Source of the DNA: Cycas panzhihuaensis
Lineage: Eukaryota > Cycadophyta
Direction: 5' to 3'
Length of the DNA: 64,000 nt
Assembly (NCBI GenBank): GCA_023213395.1
Contig: CM041465.1
Coordinates: forward strand, 37,827,741-37,891,740
A model generated the notes under the pieces. It saw only the letters and a list, made by a program, of their open reading frames with translations. It was not told the origin of the DNA and did not search any database. Positions 51,678-62,498 of this stretch are shown here, piece by piece. The position numbers were made by a program, and so were the translations under genes. Position 1 is the first letter of the stretch. Every line of letters starts with the position of its first letter.

Positions 51678-51850
51678 AATGATTGCATTCTTCAAAGGAA
51701 GCAGACCAAAACCAGAAGAGGCATAATCAAGTGCTTCAGGATTGCAGAAAAATGACAAGTACCCAGCAAGGCAAAATGGTACAACAGAGAGAAAGGGAAA
51801 GTCAAATTCCTTCATCTACAATTATAAGGTTCATAAGGCCATGAACTCCT

Positions 51851-51864
51851 AAAAAAGGGGAGTT
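51851..51864 (+). promoter_or_regulatory. polypurine tract of gypsy I
   Basis: aaaaaaggggagt immediately before the 3' LTR. Confidence 0.82.
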
Positions 51865-52931
51865 CAGATCTGTCTTCAGATCTTTAATTTCATAATACTC
51901 TTTTAAATGAGTATAAAATGCCTTGTTAATATTTATTTTTCATGTTTTTAATCTTCATTTAGTAGAAAATTACCATTTAGATGCTTAAAAAAATACAAAG
52001 CAGATGCAACCAAGTGGTCTACAAGTGCAACCAAGTGATCTACAAGTGCAACCAAGGGTCTGTGAGTGCAACCAAGAGGTATGTAAGTGCGACCTGAAGC
52101 CTGCAAGTGTAACATTTGCGACCACAAGTACAACTCGAAAAGCGAACGGGATTTTGACAGGGAAAAATAAGTCTATTTCGCACAAAATTTTAGGAGGATG
52201 ATTTTACATGTGTCCTCTACACAATAAAAGAAAGAAAACCCTAAATTAAATGATTTTAAGTTAGTTTTTCAACTGATCAAATGTTAGTTGAAAAACTAAA
52301 ACGGAACAACTATTTTAGGAAGAAACACGCATGGCAAGGTTTCAAAACTGTCCGAATTTATTCAGGAATGGAAGGATGCCCAGCAATTGTAAATGCAGCA
52401 AGAGGAGCAAAAATCGTGAGAAGATAATGCAAAATAACTTTCCAAAGAAGAAGAATGGCTCCAAACTAAAGGCTGCGTAGGAAAAACGGAGGAAAAATAA
52501 GTGCAAAGAAGAAACATATGAAAAAAACAAGAGAAAAGTGCCCAGATCTGTTTATGGGGGCATTGAAGAAGCCCAAGAGGGCTTAGTTGCAGCCAAAGGA
52601 AGAAGAAAACTAGTTATAGCAATCCAAGAAAGATGCTCAGGCGGAAATCTTCTCCAAAAAAGGGTTTGTGATTGAATGGCAACCAAAACTTCATACATAA
52701 ATCGTTGGTAATGGTACCAAAGAGTATGTAGCAACCTAAAATGCGCCCAGCACATATTTCTCCACTCCCAAATTGTTGTAGCAGTCCTATTCATGCTCAA
52801 TAGAGCACAAAGATATGGAATTTATAAGGAAAAATCTAAATATTTTTAAATTTAATGTATCATTATTGTATATTATTCTGAATTTATTTCGATTGGACTA
52901 AGTTTTTACTTTTCCATTTAAATTCAGATCA
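51865..52931 (+). repeat. 3' LTR of gypsy I
   Basis: About 1,067 bp, ending aaattcagatca. It matches the 5' LTR, with a shorter minisatellite (52001-52137) and scattered substitutions. Confidence 0.92.
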
Positions 52932-52936
52932 GGGCA

Positions 52937-53480
52937 GGAGGGAAGGAGGGCCTGATTAATGATCCTGAGGCCCCTGAAGAGGAAGCAGGGGAATGGGTTA
53001 CAAGCGAGCCCCAGGAGCCCAGACAAGAAGAACCCCCCGAGGACAAGGGGGCCAAGGGGGAAGAAAAGAACATAAACTAGGAAGAAGAGGATACCCTCTT
53101 TGAGGAAGGCAAGGAGAAGGGAATGGCCAAGGGACCGGAAGAGGAGATGCATGGCACCGAAGAGCCTGGGGTTGGGTGTCAGGCCAGTCACGATGGTTAG
53201 GAGAGGATGCAACCTAAGGAGGATTTGCCTATGAGCGGGGGGTAGGAAGGGTCGGTTAGTGTAGACCGTATGTGGAAAGTAAAAGGAAAAGGTGTGCAGG
53301 AGGAACAGAGAGAGTCTAGCCAGAGAAGAGGTCCTGATGTGGGCAGTGGCAAAAGGGTCAAAAGGCCCATAAGAAGGATGGTTAAAGAAAGGGAGATCGT
53401 CTCCCAAATTGATCAAGGGTACCAGCGTACCCTAAAAGAAGGGGTGGCCAAAGAACCATTTTTAAGGAGCAAGAGATGAC
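52937..53480 (+). pseudogene. LINE ORF1, 3' part
   Basis: After the gypsy I TSD the LINE resumes with G/A-rich sequence encoding a charged tail (Glu/Gly/Lys/Arg-rich). The 53270-53479 ORF (MWKVKGKGVQEEQRESSQRR, ends LRSKR) is the basic end of ORF1. The first part is broken by stops. Confidence 0.7.
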
Positions 53481-53521
53481 CCTATGATGTCGGGGGAAGG
53501 GGGGAGGGCACAAAGCATGCT

Positions 53522-56500
53522 ATGAGGATCATTTCCTGGAATATTAGGGGTCTAAATGCTCCCTCCAAGCAAAGAGTAGTTAAATATATGCGAGATAGAT
53601 TTGGAGCAAATATTGTTATGCTTCAAGAAACCAAACTGGAAAGAGGCAAAGGGCCAGAGGTGAAAAACAGATTCTGGAGGAATAGGGAGATGTTGGCGAA
53701 AGAAGGAACCCAAGACTCGGGAGGCATGCCAGTATTCTGGAACCCGAAAATATGGCATGGGTTAGTTATGGTACAGGAAGACCACTTCATGTTGGTTTGG
53801 TTAACTTGCAGAAGGATGAATGTGCAATGGATAGCCACTAATACTTATGCTCCAACAATGATGGAAGGCAGAAAGATGCTTTAGGACAGAATTCAAGACA
53901 TTCATAAAGATTGGAGTGGCCCCTGGATAGTAGCCGAGGACCTAAATATAGCCCTGTCCCTAGGAGAAAAGAAAGGGGGACAAGAGGGCTGGTCAAAAAG
54001 CATGATTGATATAGATGACTTCCTTTAAAAAGGTGGCTTGATGGACATTCCGCTAAGAGAGGCCAAGTACACCTGGTCGAATAGAAGAATAGGAGATCAT
54101 CACATACAGCTAAAATTAGATAGGGTGATGATCAACTATGAGTGGGCTAGGCTCCATGACGATATGAAATTAGATGCCCTCCCAAAGGTGGTGTCCAATC
54201 ATTCGTCATTGATACTTGAGTTTAACACCACAGGGAAATACGTTGGGGCTCCATTTCGGTTTGAGCTTATGTGGATAAGGCATCCAGATTTCAGGAATCG
54301 GATAAAGGAATGGTGGAGCAAATTGGTGGAGGGGCACACTATGTTTAGGTTATCAAAGAAGTTGAATTGGGTGAAAAGGCAAGTTAAAGCCTGGAATAAA
54401 GAGGTTTTTGGCAACATTTTTGAAGTGAAGAGTTGTCTTCTTGGGGAGCTTAATGAGATTGAGAGAAGAATTCAGGTGGAAGGTAGATCCCTTTCTTTGG
54501 ATTAGATGGAGTGAATGACTATCAGGAATCTGGAGGAGGTTTTGGTTAAGGAGGAAATTTATCAAAAATAGAAGTCTATGGCTCTCTGGCTAGAGGAGGG
54601 GGATAGGAACACCAAGTTTTTCCATATGACAACTTTGTAACACAAGTCTTGCAACAAAATTAGCAAATTAAAAAACAGAGGAGGAGAAAAGTCCAAGACG
54701 AATGAAGAAATCAAAGGCATAGCAGTTGATTATTTTAAGAATTTATTTGAAAGACTAGGTTGTCAAGATGCAGATCTAAAGAGGGAGCTTATGTGATATA
54801 TCCCTAAGCTGATTGAAGAAGAGCAGAATAGTTGGTTGAAGGAACCATTTTCAATGGAGGAGGTAGAGAAGGCCCTCTTTGATATGGGTTGTGATAAAAC
54901 CTTGGTCTAGATGGTTTCCCTCTAAGTTTTTTTCAGGAGTTTTGGGATATAATCAAGGAAGACCTAAAATTAGCCCTGGACAAATTTTATGAAAAAATGA
55001 CAATTCTGAAGGAATAATAGGCTACATTCCTCGTGTTGATCCCAAAAAATGAAGGGGTGTAAGCTATGGAGGAGTTCAAACCGATTAGTCCATGTAATGT
55101 AAAGTACAAAATTCTGGCTAAAATTTTGGCCAACTGACTAAAGGAGTGCTTGTCGTTTATCATATTTCCAAACCATGATGGATTCGTGAAATGGAGATGA
55201 ATATTGGACAATATTATAGTTGTTCACGAAACGATCCATTCAGTCTACCAGAGAAAAGAAGCAGGTACAATTGTGAAATTTGACATGTCAAAGGCTTATG
55301 ACATAGTAGCTTGGGACTGTTTAATAGATTGCCTTCAGGCGTTTGGGTTTGGTGAGGTTTGGAGGAAATGGATAGCATGTTGCATCTCCAAACCTCAATA
55401 CTTAGTCTTGATAAATGGCACCTCGACATCCTTCTTTCCCGGATTTAGAGTGTTAAGGCAACGAGACCCTTTATCCCCCTACCTGTTTATTATTATAGTT
55501 GAAATACTAGGAGAGCTATGGAGGAGGCTAGGAGGAAAGGATAGGTTACGAGATTAAAGCCCACTTCCGGCATCAATATAGTTCATCATCAGTTTGTAGA
55601 TAATAACATTTACTAGAGAAGGCTGCCATGGGGGAAGCGCGGGCCTTTAAAGCTTGCCTCCAATGCTTTGAGAGAGCCACAAATCAAAAAAAAAAAAAAT
55701 CTAAAAAAAATTAGTGTCTTCTTTGTTAACACCCATGAGAGACTTCAAAAAAATATTAGTAGGGTGTTGGATATACCCATCAGATCTCTTTCGTCTACAT
55801 ACCTAGGGGTGCCTCTGTTTGTTTGGCATATGGGTAGAGGGCTTTGGAATCCTATTGTGGATAGGATGCAAAGAAAGCTGGCAGGATGGAAAGGATCTCT
55901 TCTTAATCAAGTTGGAAAAATCCAACCAGTGGCTGCTTCCCTACAGAGCATCCAGGTGTATATGATGTCGATTTTAGGGTCCCGAGTAGGGTTATATCGA
56001 TCTTAGAAGGTATTTAGAAAATATTCCTATGGTCGAGAGCAGAAGAAAAGGACAGAATCCATCAGGTAGCTTGGGACAAAGTCTGCCTTCCTAGATGGGT
56101 AGGCAGGCTCAATATTAGAACACTGGCCTCCTTCAATAAAGCCCTGGTGGCTAAACTGGGTTGGAGATTGGCAAAGGATGACAAGGGGCAATGGAGCAAG
56201 ATCGTTTCCAAAAAATACTTAGGAGGTAAGCATTTCTTGAAGGATGAGGTTGGAGAGATTAATAGCTCCCCAATTTGGAGGAGTCTAGTCCATTCTAGAT
56301 CTATCTTGCTCTCTGACCTGAGATGGAAGTTGGGGGATAGGCAAAGTATAAACTTCTGGGTGGATAACCGATGTGGGAATTATCAATTGAAAGGCATGCC
56401 CAATGTCGGTAATCTATAGGCTATTTGCGAGGATATCTTCAACACAAAGGCCAAGAATTACTAGGTGGGACAAGGTAGAGATAGGTCTTGGAGATCCTTT

Positions 56501-57725
56501 GAGGAGTTGGAGGCCCAAGACACGAAGCAGAGTATTTTGGCCCTAAAAAATGAGCTTGACCAACGTTATATCCCGAGAAGAGCTAAAGAAGATGTGATCA
56601 TATAGGCTAATTCCCCTTCGAGGGAGTATACTGTGAAGCAGGGATACAAAACCATATGTTTGGATACGGGGGCCATGAAGAACCCACTATTGGAGGGAGC
56701 GTGGAAACTGGGTTTAATAGCCAAGGTGGTAGTCTTTTGGTGGCTTTACCTGAAAAACAAGATTTTAACAATGGATAACCTCCAAAAGCACGGTTTCGCT
56801 ATACCAAACAGATGTGTGTTGTGTAAGAAGGACGAGGAAACGTTGGATCACATTAGCACTCATTGTTCCTTCTCTAAAAGAATATGGTCTCTTATTTGGT
56901 CCTAATTTGGGATAACGTGGGTGTATCCTAAGACCCTTGAAGACCATTGGATGTCATGGAAATCTCCTTTTAGGAGTAAGACACTAGGCTCTCTTTGGAA
57001 AACTACCCGGCCAACTGTGGTGTGGAACCTCTAGAAGGAACGAAATAGAAGGATTTTCCAGGGGAAGGAAATGGATGAGATTAGACTCCACGGAATGATA
57101 TGTGCAGCAATAGGGGAATCGGTTAAAACCTCGGATGACGAAAGCACTTCTGATCTTGAGGGCAACATCATTGATGGGTGTGGTATTGGAAGACCAAATA
57201 AAACTAGGACCAGGAGAAGGAAGTGCTCTTGGCGTCCACCTATAGCTAACTGGGTCAAAATAAATTTTGATGGAGCATCTAAAGGTAGCCTTGGCGAGGC
57301 AAGAGGGGGAGGCTTATGTAGATACCCAGATGGTAAAATATGGTGGGCCTCCGGAGAATATTATGGCCAACAGACGAACCATAGGGTTGAGCTTAAGGCT
57401 ATGCGAAGAGCAGTGCTTATGATTGCTAAGGACGACTACGACAAGGTGGTTATTGAAGGAGATTCGCTAAATGTGGTTAGGATTCTCAAGGGGATAGTGT
57501 GACAGTTTGGCATAATGAAGACATGGTTAGGGATGCCCAAGATGCTCTATGGTTGAAAGAGAGTTTTTATATCTGCCACACGTACAAAGAGAGAAACACA
57601 ACAACCGACTAATTGGCCAATTGGGCGATTTCGAATAAGAGTCTCAAGGTCTAGAAGGAGGATTTCCCAGAAAAACTTTTGAATCTGGTCAAAATAGACG
57701 TGTTTTCCCATGAGGGGGGGATAAG
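53522..57725 (+). pseudogene. LINE ORF2: endonuclease, RT, zinc finger, RNase H
   Basis: ORF2 starts with an ATG at 53522 (MRIISWNIRGLNAPSKQR). The endonuclease keeps SWNIRG and LQETKLE, but GDFN is EDLN and the SDH end is SNH (54190-54220). RT (about 54890-55620) has FDMSKAYD and RQRDPLSPYLF, and the catalytic box reads FVDN at 55594-55605 (normally FADD). A zf-RVT segment follows at 56633-56905 (FWWLYLKNKILT, CVLCKKDEETLDHISTHC). The RNase H starts at 57240 with INFDGASKG, HRVELKAM and IEGDS. A frameshift near 57500 precedes its end (HTYKERNTTTD, LANWAIS). At least ten stops or shifts. Confidence 0.9.
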
Positions 57726-57885
57726 CTAGCCACAAGGCTTGTCGTGGCAGTTTGGGTTAGAGTGGAGAGGGTGGTCTGAGATTAGCTAGGCCATGGGCTT
57801 GTCATGGCACTCTAGTTTTAGTCGATAGGCAGACTCTGTAAAAGGTTTGGAGCCCTTTTAAAACCCTTCATATTTTTACCATATC

Positions 57886-57898
57886 AAAAAAAAAAAAA
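57886..57898 (+). other. LINE poly(A) tail
   Basis: Thirteen A residues (caaaaaaaaaaaaatg context) end the LINE, directly followed by the TSD copy. Confidence 0.92.
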
Positions 57899-57899
57899 T

Positions 57900-58359
57900 G
57901 TCATATTGCTACTAATTACCCAATATGCCTTTTTTTTACTCTCTCACATCATTATTTCATTTTGATCTTTCTTTTTATCACTTTCACAATTTTTTTAATT
58001 TATCTCACTCATTGTTTGCTTTCACTTTTTCACATGATTTTTCTTTTCTAATTTTCTTGTTGCCTGCTTGTCGCCTTGGCAAATCTATTAAGCAAACTCA
58101 TACATAGCCTTGTCCTTATCTTGAAGCAATCATTATTCTCTCATATAGTTTTCTTTAGGGTTTTCTCAAGCTAACAATTAACAAGTGCTTGACAAAAGTT
58201 CTCTTATTACAATGTTTTGCAGGAAAAAGATAGAAAAGGAAAATATGCTTTGGCCATCACATATACATGCACACCACAACAAACAAGGCAAAAGTCACTT
58301 GCATGCCTTGTTTGATTTACATTTGGCCAAAAAAACATATCAATTTGTTTTTAAAAAAT
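57900..58359 (+). other. element H sequence downstream of the LINE
   Basis: Begins with the second half of the H gag knuckle (HIATNYPICP, 57903-57932), then T/C-rich sequence collinear with 33890-34440. No RT or integrase follows, so H pol is absent or deleted here too. Confidence 0.7.
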
Positions 58360-58847
58360 ATACAAAATAAATTGATGCAACAAAAATATACCAAAAACTT
58401 TTGTTGTGGGAGAATTTGTTGTACATGCACGAATACCTTCAAGTACCCATAGAAATAATGTTCCTTGTCAAGTGAATTTATTCCTCCATTCTAAAGTATG
58501 TCTACCCCCTCTACATAGAAAACACCCTTTCATGTTGTTCACGTAACTATTTATATGTGATAACTTCTGCTATTGCCTTGAGGTTGACTTCATAATAGTT
58601 ATACAAAATAAATTAATACAACAAAAATATACCAAAAACTTTTGTTGTGGGAGAATTTGTTGTACATACACCTATACCTTCAAGTACCCATAGGAATAAT
58701 GCTCCTTGTCAAGTGAATTTATTCCTCCATTCTAAAGTATGTCTCAAAGGCCCCCTCTACATAGAAAACACCCTCTCATGTTGTTCACACAACTATTTAT
58801 ATGTGATAACTTCTACTATTGCCTTGAGGTTGACTTCGTAATAGTTA
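58360..58847. repeat. 241-bp tandem duplication
   Basis: Unit 1 (58360-58600) and unit 2 (58601-58847) are almost identical, from atacaaaataaatt to the shared end taatagtt. Unit 2 has a small insertion (caaaggc near 58745). A related single copy can be traced near 34400-34500. Confidence 0.95.
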
Positions 58848-59114
58848 TTAACTTAAATTTTGTTGTGATTAAGGATCACAACACAAATAACTAAATAACC
58901 ATTCCTATTACTCCTCATCAATTTCCCCATGCAATGAAAGATAATAGCCTGTGGTAGGGGCGTTTGTATCTCATCCAAGCAATAATTCCTTCCCTCCATG
59001 GAATGCTATAAATATTTTTCCTAAGTTCATAGCAAATGTCCCCAATGTTTGGAGCCATTGAGATTTCAGGACTGCATAGACTCCCCTAAGTCTAAGGACA
59101 AAGAAGTTGGGGAT
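58848..59114. other. no gene; possible 3' end of an LTR element
   Basis: About 270 bp. Its right end is purine-rich (aaggacaaagaagttgggga) just before an LTR, as expected of a polypurine tract. The rest shows no motif. Confidence 0.5.
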
Positions 59115-59615
59115 TGTAATGTTCCCAAAATAAAGAAGTCGGTTTTATAAGAAGAATTTATTATGATAAAGTCAATTTTTTGAAGAATCTTTTATTTTAT
59201 TTTATTATAAAGTTAGTTTTTGAAGGAAAAAATAAGATATTGGGTTTTGAAGGCTATAAATAGAGCAGCCTCTCTCATTTATAAATCAGTCTTAGAAAAG
59301 TTTGTTATGTTAGAAAATGGCTTCATGCCATTAGAGCCTTACGCCTGTTAGAGGATTGCACCCATCTCAAAGAGGGTTGCTACTAGATTCTGTATCAGAT
59401 TCCGTTATTAATTTATAATCATTTTCCGTTGTTATTTATCAATGCTTGGATGTTATACTACATATAACTATTGAATGATACTTCATGGAAATGTACTGTT
59501 GTAAATACTGTGAATGTATAAAATCCATTGTTAAATACTGTGATATGTTGTGATTATTGCCATAGCTTCTGTTTTGCAATCTATCCAATGGCCCTGCTAC
59601 AGGGATCGCATTACA
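59115..59615 (+). repeat. plus-strand LTR with TATA box
   Basis: A 501-bp segment with inverted ends tgtaatg...cattaca, a TATA box (ctataaatag, 59254-59263), and a polypurine-like tract on its left. This fits the 3' LTR of a plus-strand element whose body has been lost, or a solo LTR. The flanking pentamers (gggat, ctccc) do not match, so a simple solo insertion is not shown. Confidence 0.65.
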
Positions 59616-59699
59616 CTCCCTATGGTTAATTTTGGTTGTCTATAGATTATCTTGCATTGCAAGGTTCCAACTTCTACCATCATTGCTTGGCAATCATTG

Positions 59700-59990
59700 G
59701 TTGGACGTGAACATATTGAGTCATTTGACGATGCCAATATCTACGAAGTTGTGTATACTCCCAAAGTCTACTAAGCCTGGAACTTTTTGCTTCTTTAGTT
59801 ACCCCAAGTTAAAGCTTGTGGTTGCACAATACCGAATGGCAAACAGGGACACCATGGGTGTCTTCTACTTATTCAAAAACTTCCTCTTCTGTTTTGGACT
59901 CTTCTACTTCCTCCCCTTCTAGTACAATGAAGCAGAGTTGTCTTTCTAAACATTTATGGCCTCAATGGTACTTATTGCACCAGAGGCAAA
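59700..59990 (-). pseudogene. element J knuckle and protease remnant
   Basis: Minus strand. The knuckle CLWCNKYH, stop, GHKC corresponds to the CFxCxxKxxxGHxC type found in several plant gypsy gags. An acidic linker (EESKTEEEVFE) follows, then, in a shifted frame, the protease DFGS motif. The active-site serine is Phe. Confidence 0.7.
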
Positions 59991-61239
59991 TCCCCACTTT
60001 CTAAGACTTCTATTTTGGGGCGGTCAACCTCTGGATTGTTCTCTCAATGGTGGCAAGATGTACTTGCATGGCTGTATTGAAGCAAAATTTTGTGCCTCAA
60101 TTACTTTGGCTTCTTTTATGGCCTCATCCTATTCTGTGTAGGTCCCTGTTTCTAATTATATTCAAATGGCTGGCTATAGTTTCCCAATGAACAGTTTGGT
60201 TTTCTGTTTTTCAATCATGTCAATTACCAAAGAAGCTATTCTTGGAACTTTGCACTATATTTTTCCACAAAGTCATGTTGTTGAAGGCTAGTACATTGGA
60301 CAAAATAATTGTAGTTCCATATTTCATCAAATCGTCAAAAGGCAGCCTCGCAGAATTCATCCCATGCAAGCGCAAGTCTGACATCTTCCTTTATCTAGAT
60401 CTAGTAATAGAGTCAATCATAATTCATAAACAGTGGCCTCCATATTTATCCCAGCAAAGTATACATTTCCCATGGTGGAGCATTCTGGTTAGAGCCTGGA
60501 AAAGTCATCCAATTTTCCTACCCAAATACAGCAGTTCATGATTTCTCCTTCAACAAATTTCAAAATTTTAACCTTGTCATATATTTTTTTTCTAGGCAGG
60601 CCTTGCCATGCAAAACAAAAGTTCTCTTTCAAACTACCTCCTCCATTGTGACCACCTGTCAGTGTCTTCACCATGGATGTTAATTCTTCTATTGCTTCAT
60701 TCGTGTGTGTTTTCCTCTAAACAATTGACCTTATTGTTTAATTCTGTATTCATGATTCCCATCTTGTGATATGGAAGTGAAGAAATAGAACAGGCAAAAC
60801 ACTACACACAAACAATACAGTAAATTTTCACCTTGAACTGTCACAAACAAGTAGAGTCTGAATGACAACAGTACAAGGTCTTTTTGCTCCTTCCTCTCTT
60901 CTTTTTTTTTGCCCCCCATCTTTCATTTCTTTTCTTCTTCTTTTTTAAATAATTATGACGGGGAAAAACTCAAACAGCCTCAAAAGTATGTCTGAATGGC
61001 CGCCTTACAATTTTATCAAGTACTTGAAAAAATTTGTCCTAAGAACTACCGTGAAACTAGTTTACCATAAATGGAACATTAAATTGTAAGCAGTTAATTT
61101 TCATCCAAACGATTTAAAAATATCATAGAACATCAGATGTAGGTGCAACAAACCTTGGCATCCTTTAATGAGTTGAAAATTTACACGTGGGCATTCCTAC
61201 AGAGCTATAAGCCACTTTCCACAATCATGAGGGTTTCCA
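59980..61239. repeat. 1,260-bp tandem duplication, unit 1
   Basis: Repeated at 61240-62498 at a constant offset of 1,260 bp, from accagaggcaaat to atgagggtttcc. I count about ten differences, one of them a 2-bp indel, so about 99% identity. Confidence 0.96.
60050..60674 (-). pseudogene. element J gag, unit 1
   Basis: Minus-strand frame from the ATG at 60674 (MVKTLTGGHNGGGSLKEN). It reads through WQGLPRKKIYDKVKILKF and, after stops, LTRMLHHGKCILCWDKYGG and HGMNSARLPFDDLMKY, a gypsy-like gag with a long chain of stops. Assigned by position before the knuckle and protease; similarity to the gag domain is weak. Confidence 0.5.
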
Positions 61240-62498
61240 CCAGAGGCAAATACCCACTTTCTAAGACTTCTATTTTGGGGCGGTCAACCTCTGGATTGTT
61301 CTCTCAATGGTGGCAAGATGTACTTGCATGGCTGTATTGAAGCAAAATTTTGTGCCTCAATTACTTTGGCTTCTTTTATGGCCTCATCCTATTCTGTGTA
61401 GGTCCCTGTTTCTAATTATATTCAAATGGCTGGCTATAGTTTCCCAATGAACAGTTTGGTTTTCTGTTTTTCAATCATGTCAATTACCAAAGAAGCTATT
61501 CTTGGAACTTTGCACTATATTTTTCCACAAAGTCATGTTGTTGAAGGCTAGTACATTGGGCAAAATAATTGTAGTTCCATATTTCATCAAATCGTCAAAA
61601 GGCAGCCTCGCAGAATTCATCCCATGCAAGCGCAAGTCTGACATCTTCCTTCATCTAGATCTAGTAATAGAGTCAATCATAATTCATAAACAGTGGCCTC
61701 CATATTTATCCCAGCAAAATATACATTTCCCATGGTGGAGCATTCTGGTTAGAGCCTGGAAAAGTCATCCAATTTTCCTACCCAAATACAGCAGTTCATG
61801 ATTTCTCCTTCAACAAATTTCAAAATTTTAACCTTGTCATATATTTTTTTTCTAGGCAGGCCTTGCCATGCAAAACAAAAGTTCTCTTTCAAACTACCTC
61901 CTCCATTGTGACCACCTGTCAGTGTCTTCACCATGGATGCTAATTCTTCTATTGCTTCATTCGTGTGTGTTTTCCTCTAAACAATTGACCTTATTGTTTA
62001 ATTCTGTATTCATGATTCCCATCTTGTGATATGGAAGTGAAGAAATAGAACAGGCAAAACACTACACACAAACAATACAGTAAATTTTCACCTTGAATTG
62101 TCACAAACAAGTAGAGTCTGAATGACAACAGTACAAGGTCTTTTTGCTCCTTCCTCTCTTCTTTTTTTTTGCCCCCCATCTTTCATTTCTTTTCTTCTTC
62201 TTTTTTAAATAATTATGACAGGGAAAAACTCAAACAGCCTCAAAAGTATATGTCTGAATGGCCGCCTTACAATTTTATCAAGTACTTGAAAAAATTTGTC
62301 CTAAGAACTACCGTGAAACTAGTTTACCATAAATGGAACATTAAATTGTAAGCAGTTAATTTTCATCCAAACGATCTAAAAATATCATAGAACATCAGAT
62401 GTAGGTGCAACAAACCTTGGCATCCTTTAATGAGTTGAAAATTTACACGTGGGCATTCCTACAGAGCCATAAGCCACTTTCCACAATCATGAGGGTTT
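61240..62498. repeat. 1,260-bp tandem duplication, unit 2
   Basis: Second unit of the tandem pair. After its end the sequence diverges (aaggaaaaacatc), while unit 1 runs straight into unit 2. Confidence 0.96.
61310..61934 (-). pseudogene. element J gag, unit 2
   Basis: Near-identical copy of the gag frame at 60050-60674, with the same stops. The stops therefore existed before the duplication. Confidence 0.5.

Larger units (their letters stand above)
46044..52931 (+). mobile_element. Ty3/gypsy LTR retrotransposon I
   Basis: A complete element of 6.9 kb with LTRs 46044-47138 and 51865-52931 and a perfect 5-bp TSD, gggca (46039-46043 and 52932-52936), in LINE ORF1. Plus-strand order is LTR, primer site, gag, protease, RT, RNase H, integrase, purine tract, LTR. 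It is the best preserved retroelement here, with long ORFs separated by only a few stops or shifts. Integrase has two altered catalytic positions, so it is still defective. Confidence 0.95.
44882..57898 (+). mobile_element. L1-type LINE, full length but interrupted
   Basis: A non-LTR retrotransposon flanked by an 11-bp TSD, gtcatattgct (44871-44881 and 57900-57910), with a poly(A) tail at 57886-57898. Without gypsy I (46044-52931 plus one TSD) it is about 6.1 kb, a normal plant L1 length. Order is 5' region, ORF1 with CCHC knuckle, then ORF2 with endonuclease, RT, zf-RVT and RNase H. It is noticeably more GC-rich than its surroundings. Several stops and frameshifts show it is dead. Confidence 0.92.

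Noticed and set aside
52898-53416. 172-codon minus-strand ORF
   Set aside because: Antisense shadow of the GA-rich 3' part of LINE ORF1 and the end of the gypsy I LTR. No recognisable domain.
60242-60541. 99-codon plus-strand ORF present in both tandem units
   Set aside because: It runs antisense to the J gag frame. Its doubled presence follows from the tandem duplication and is not evidence of coding.
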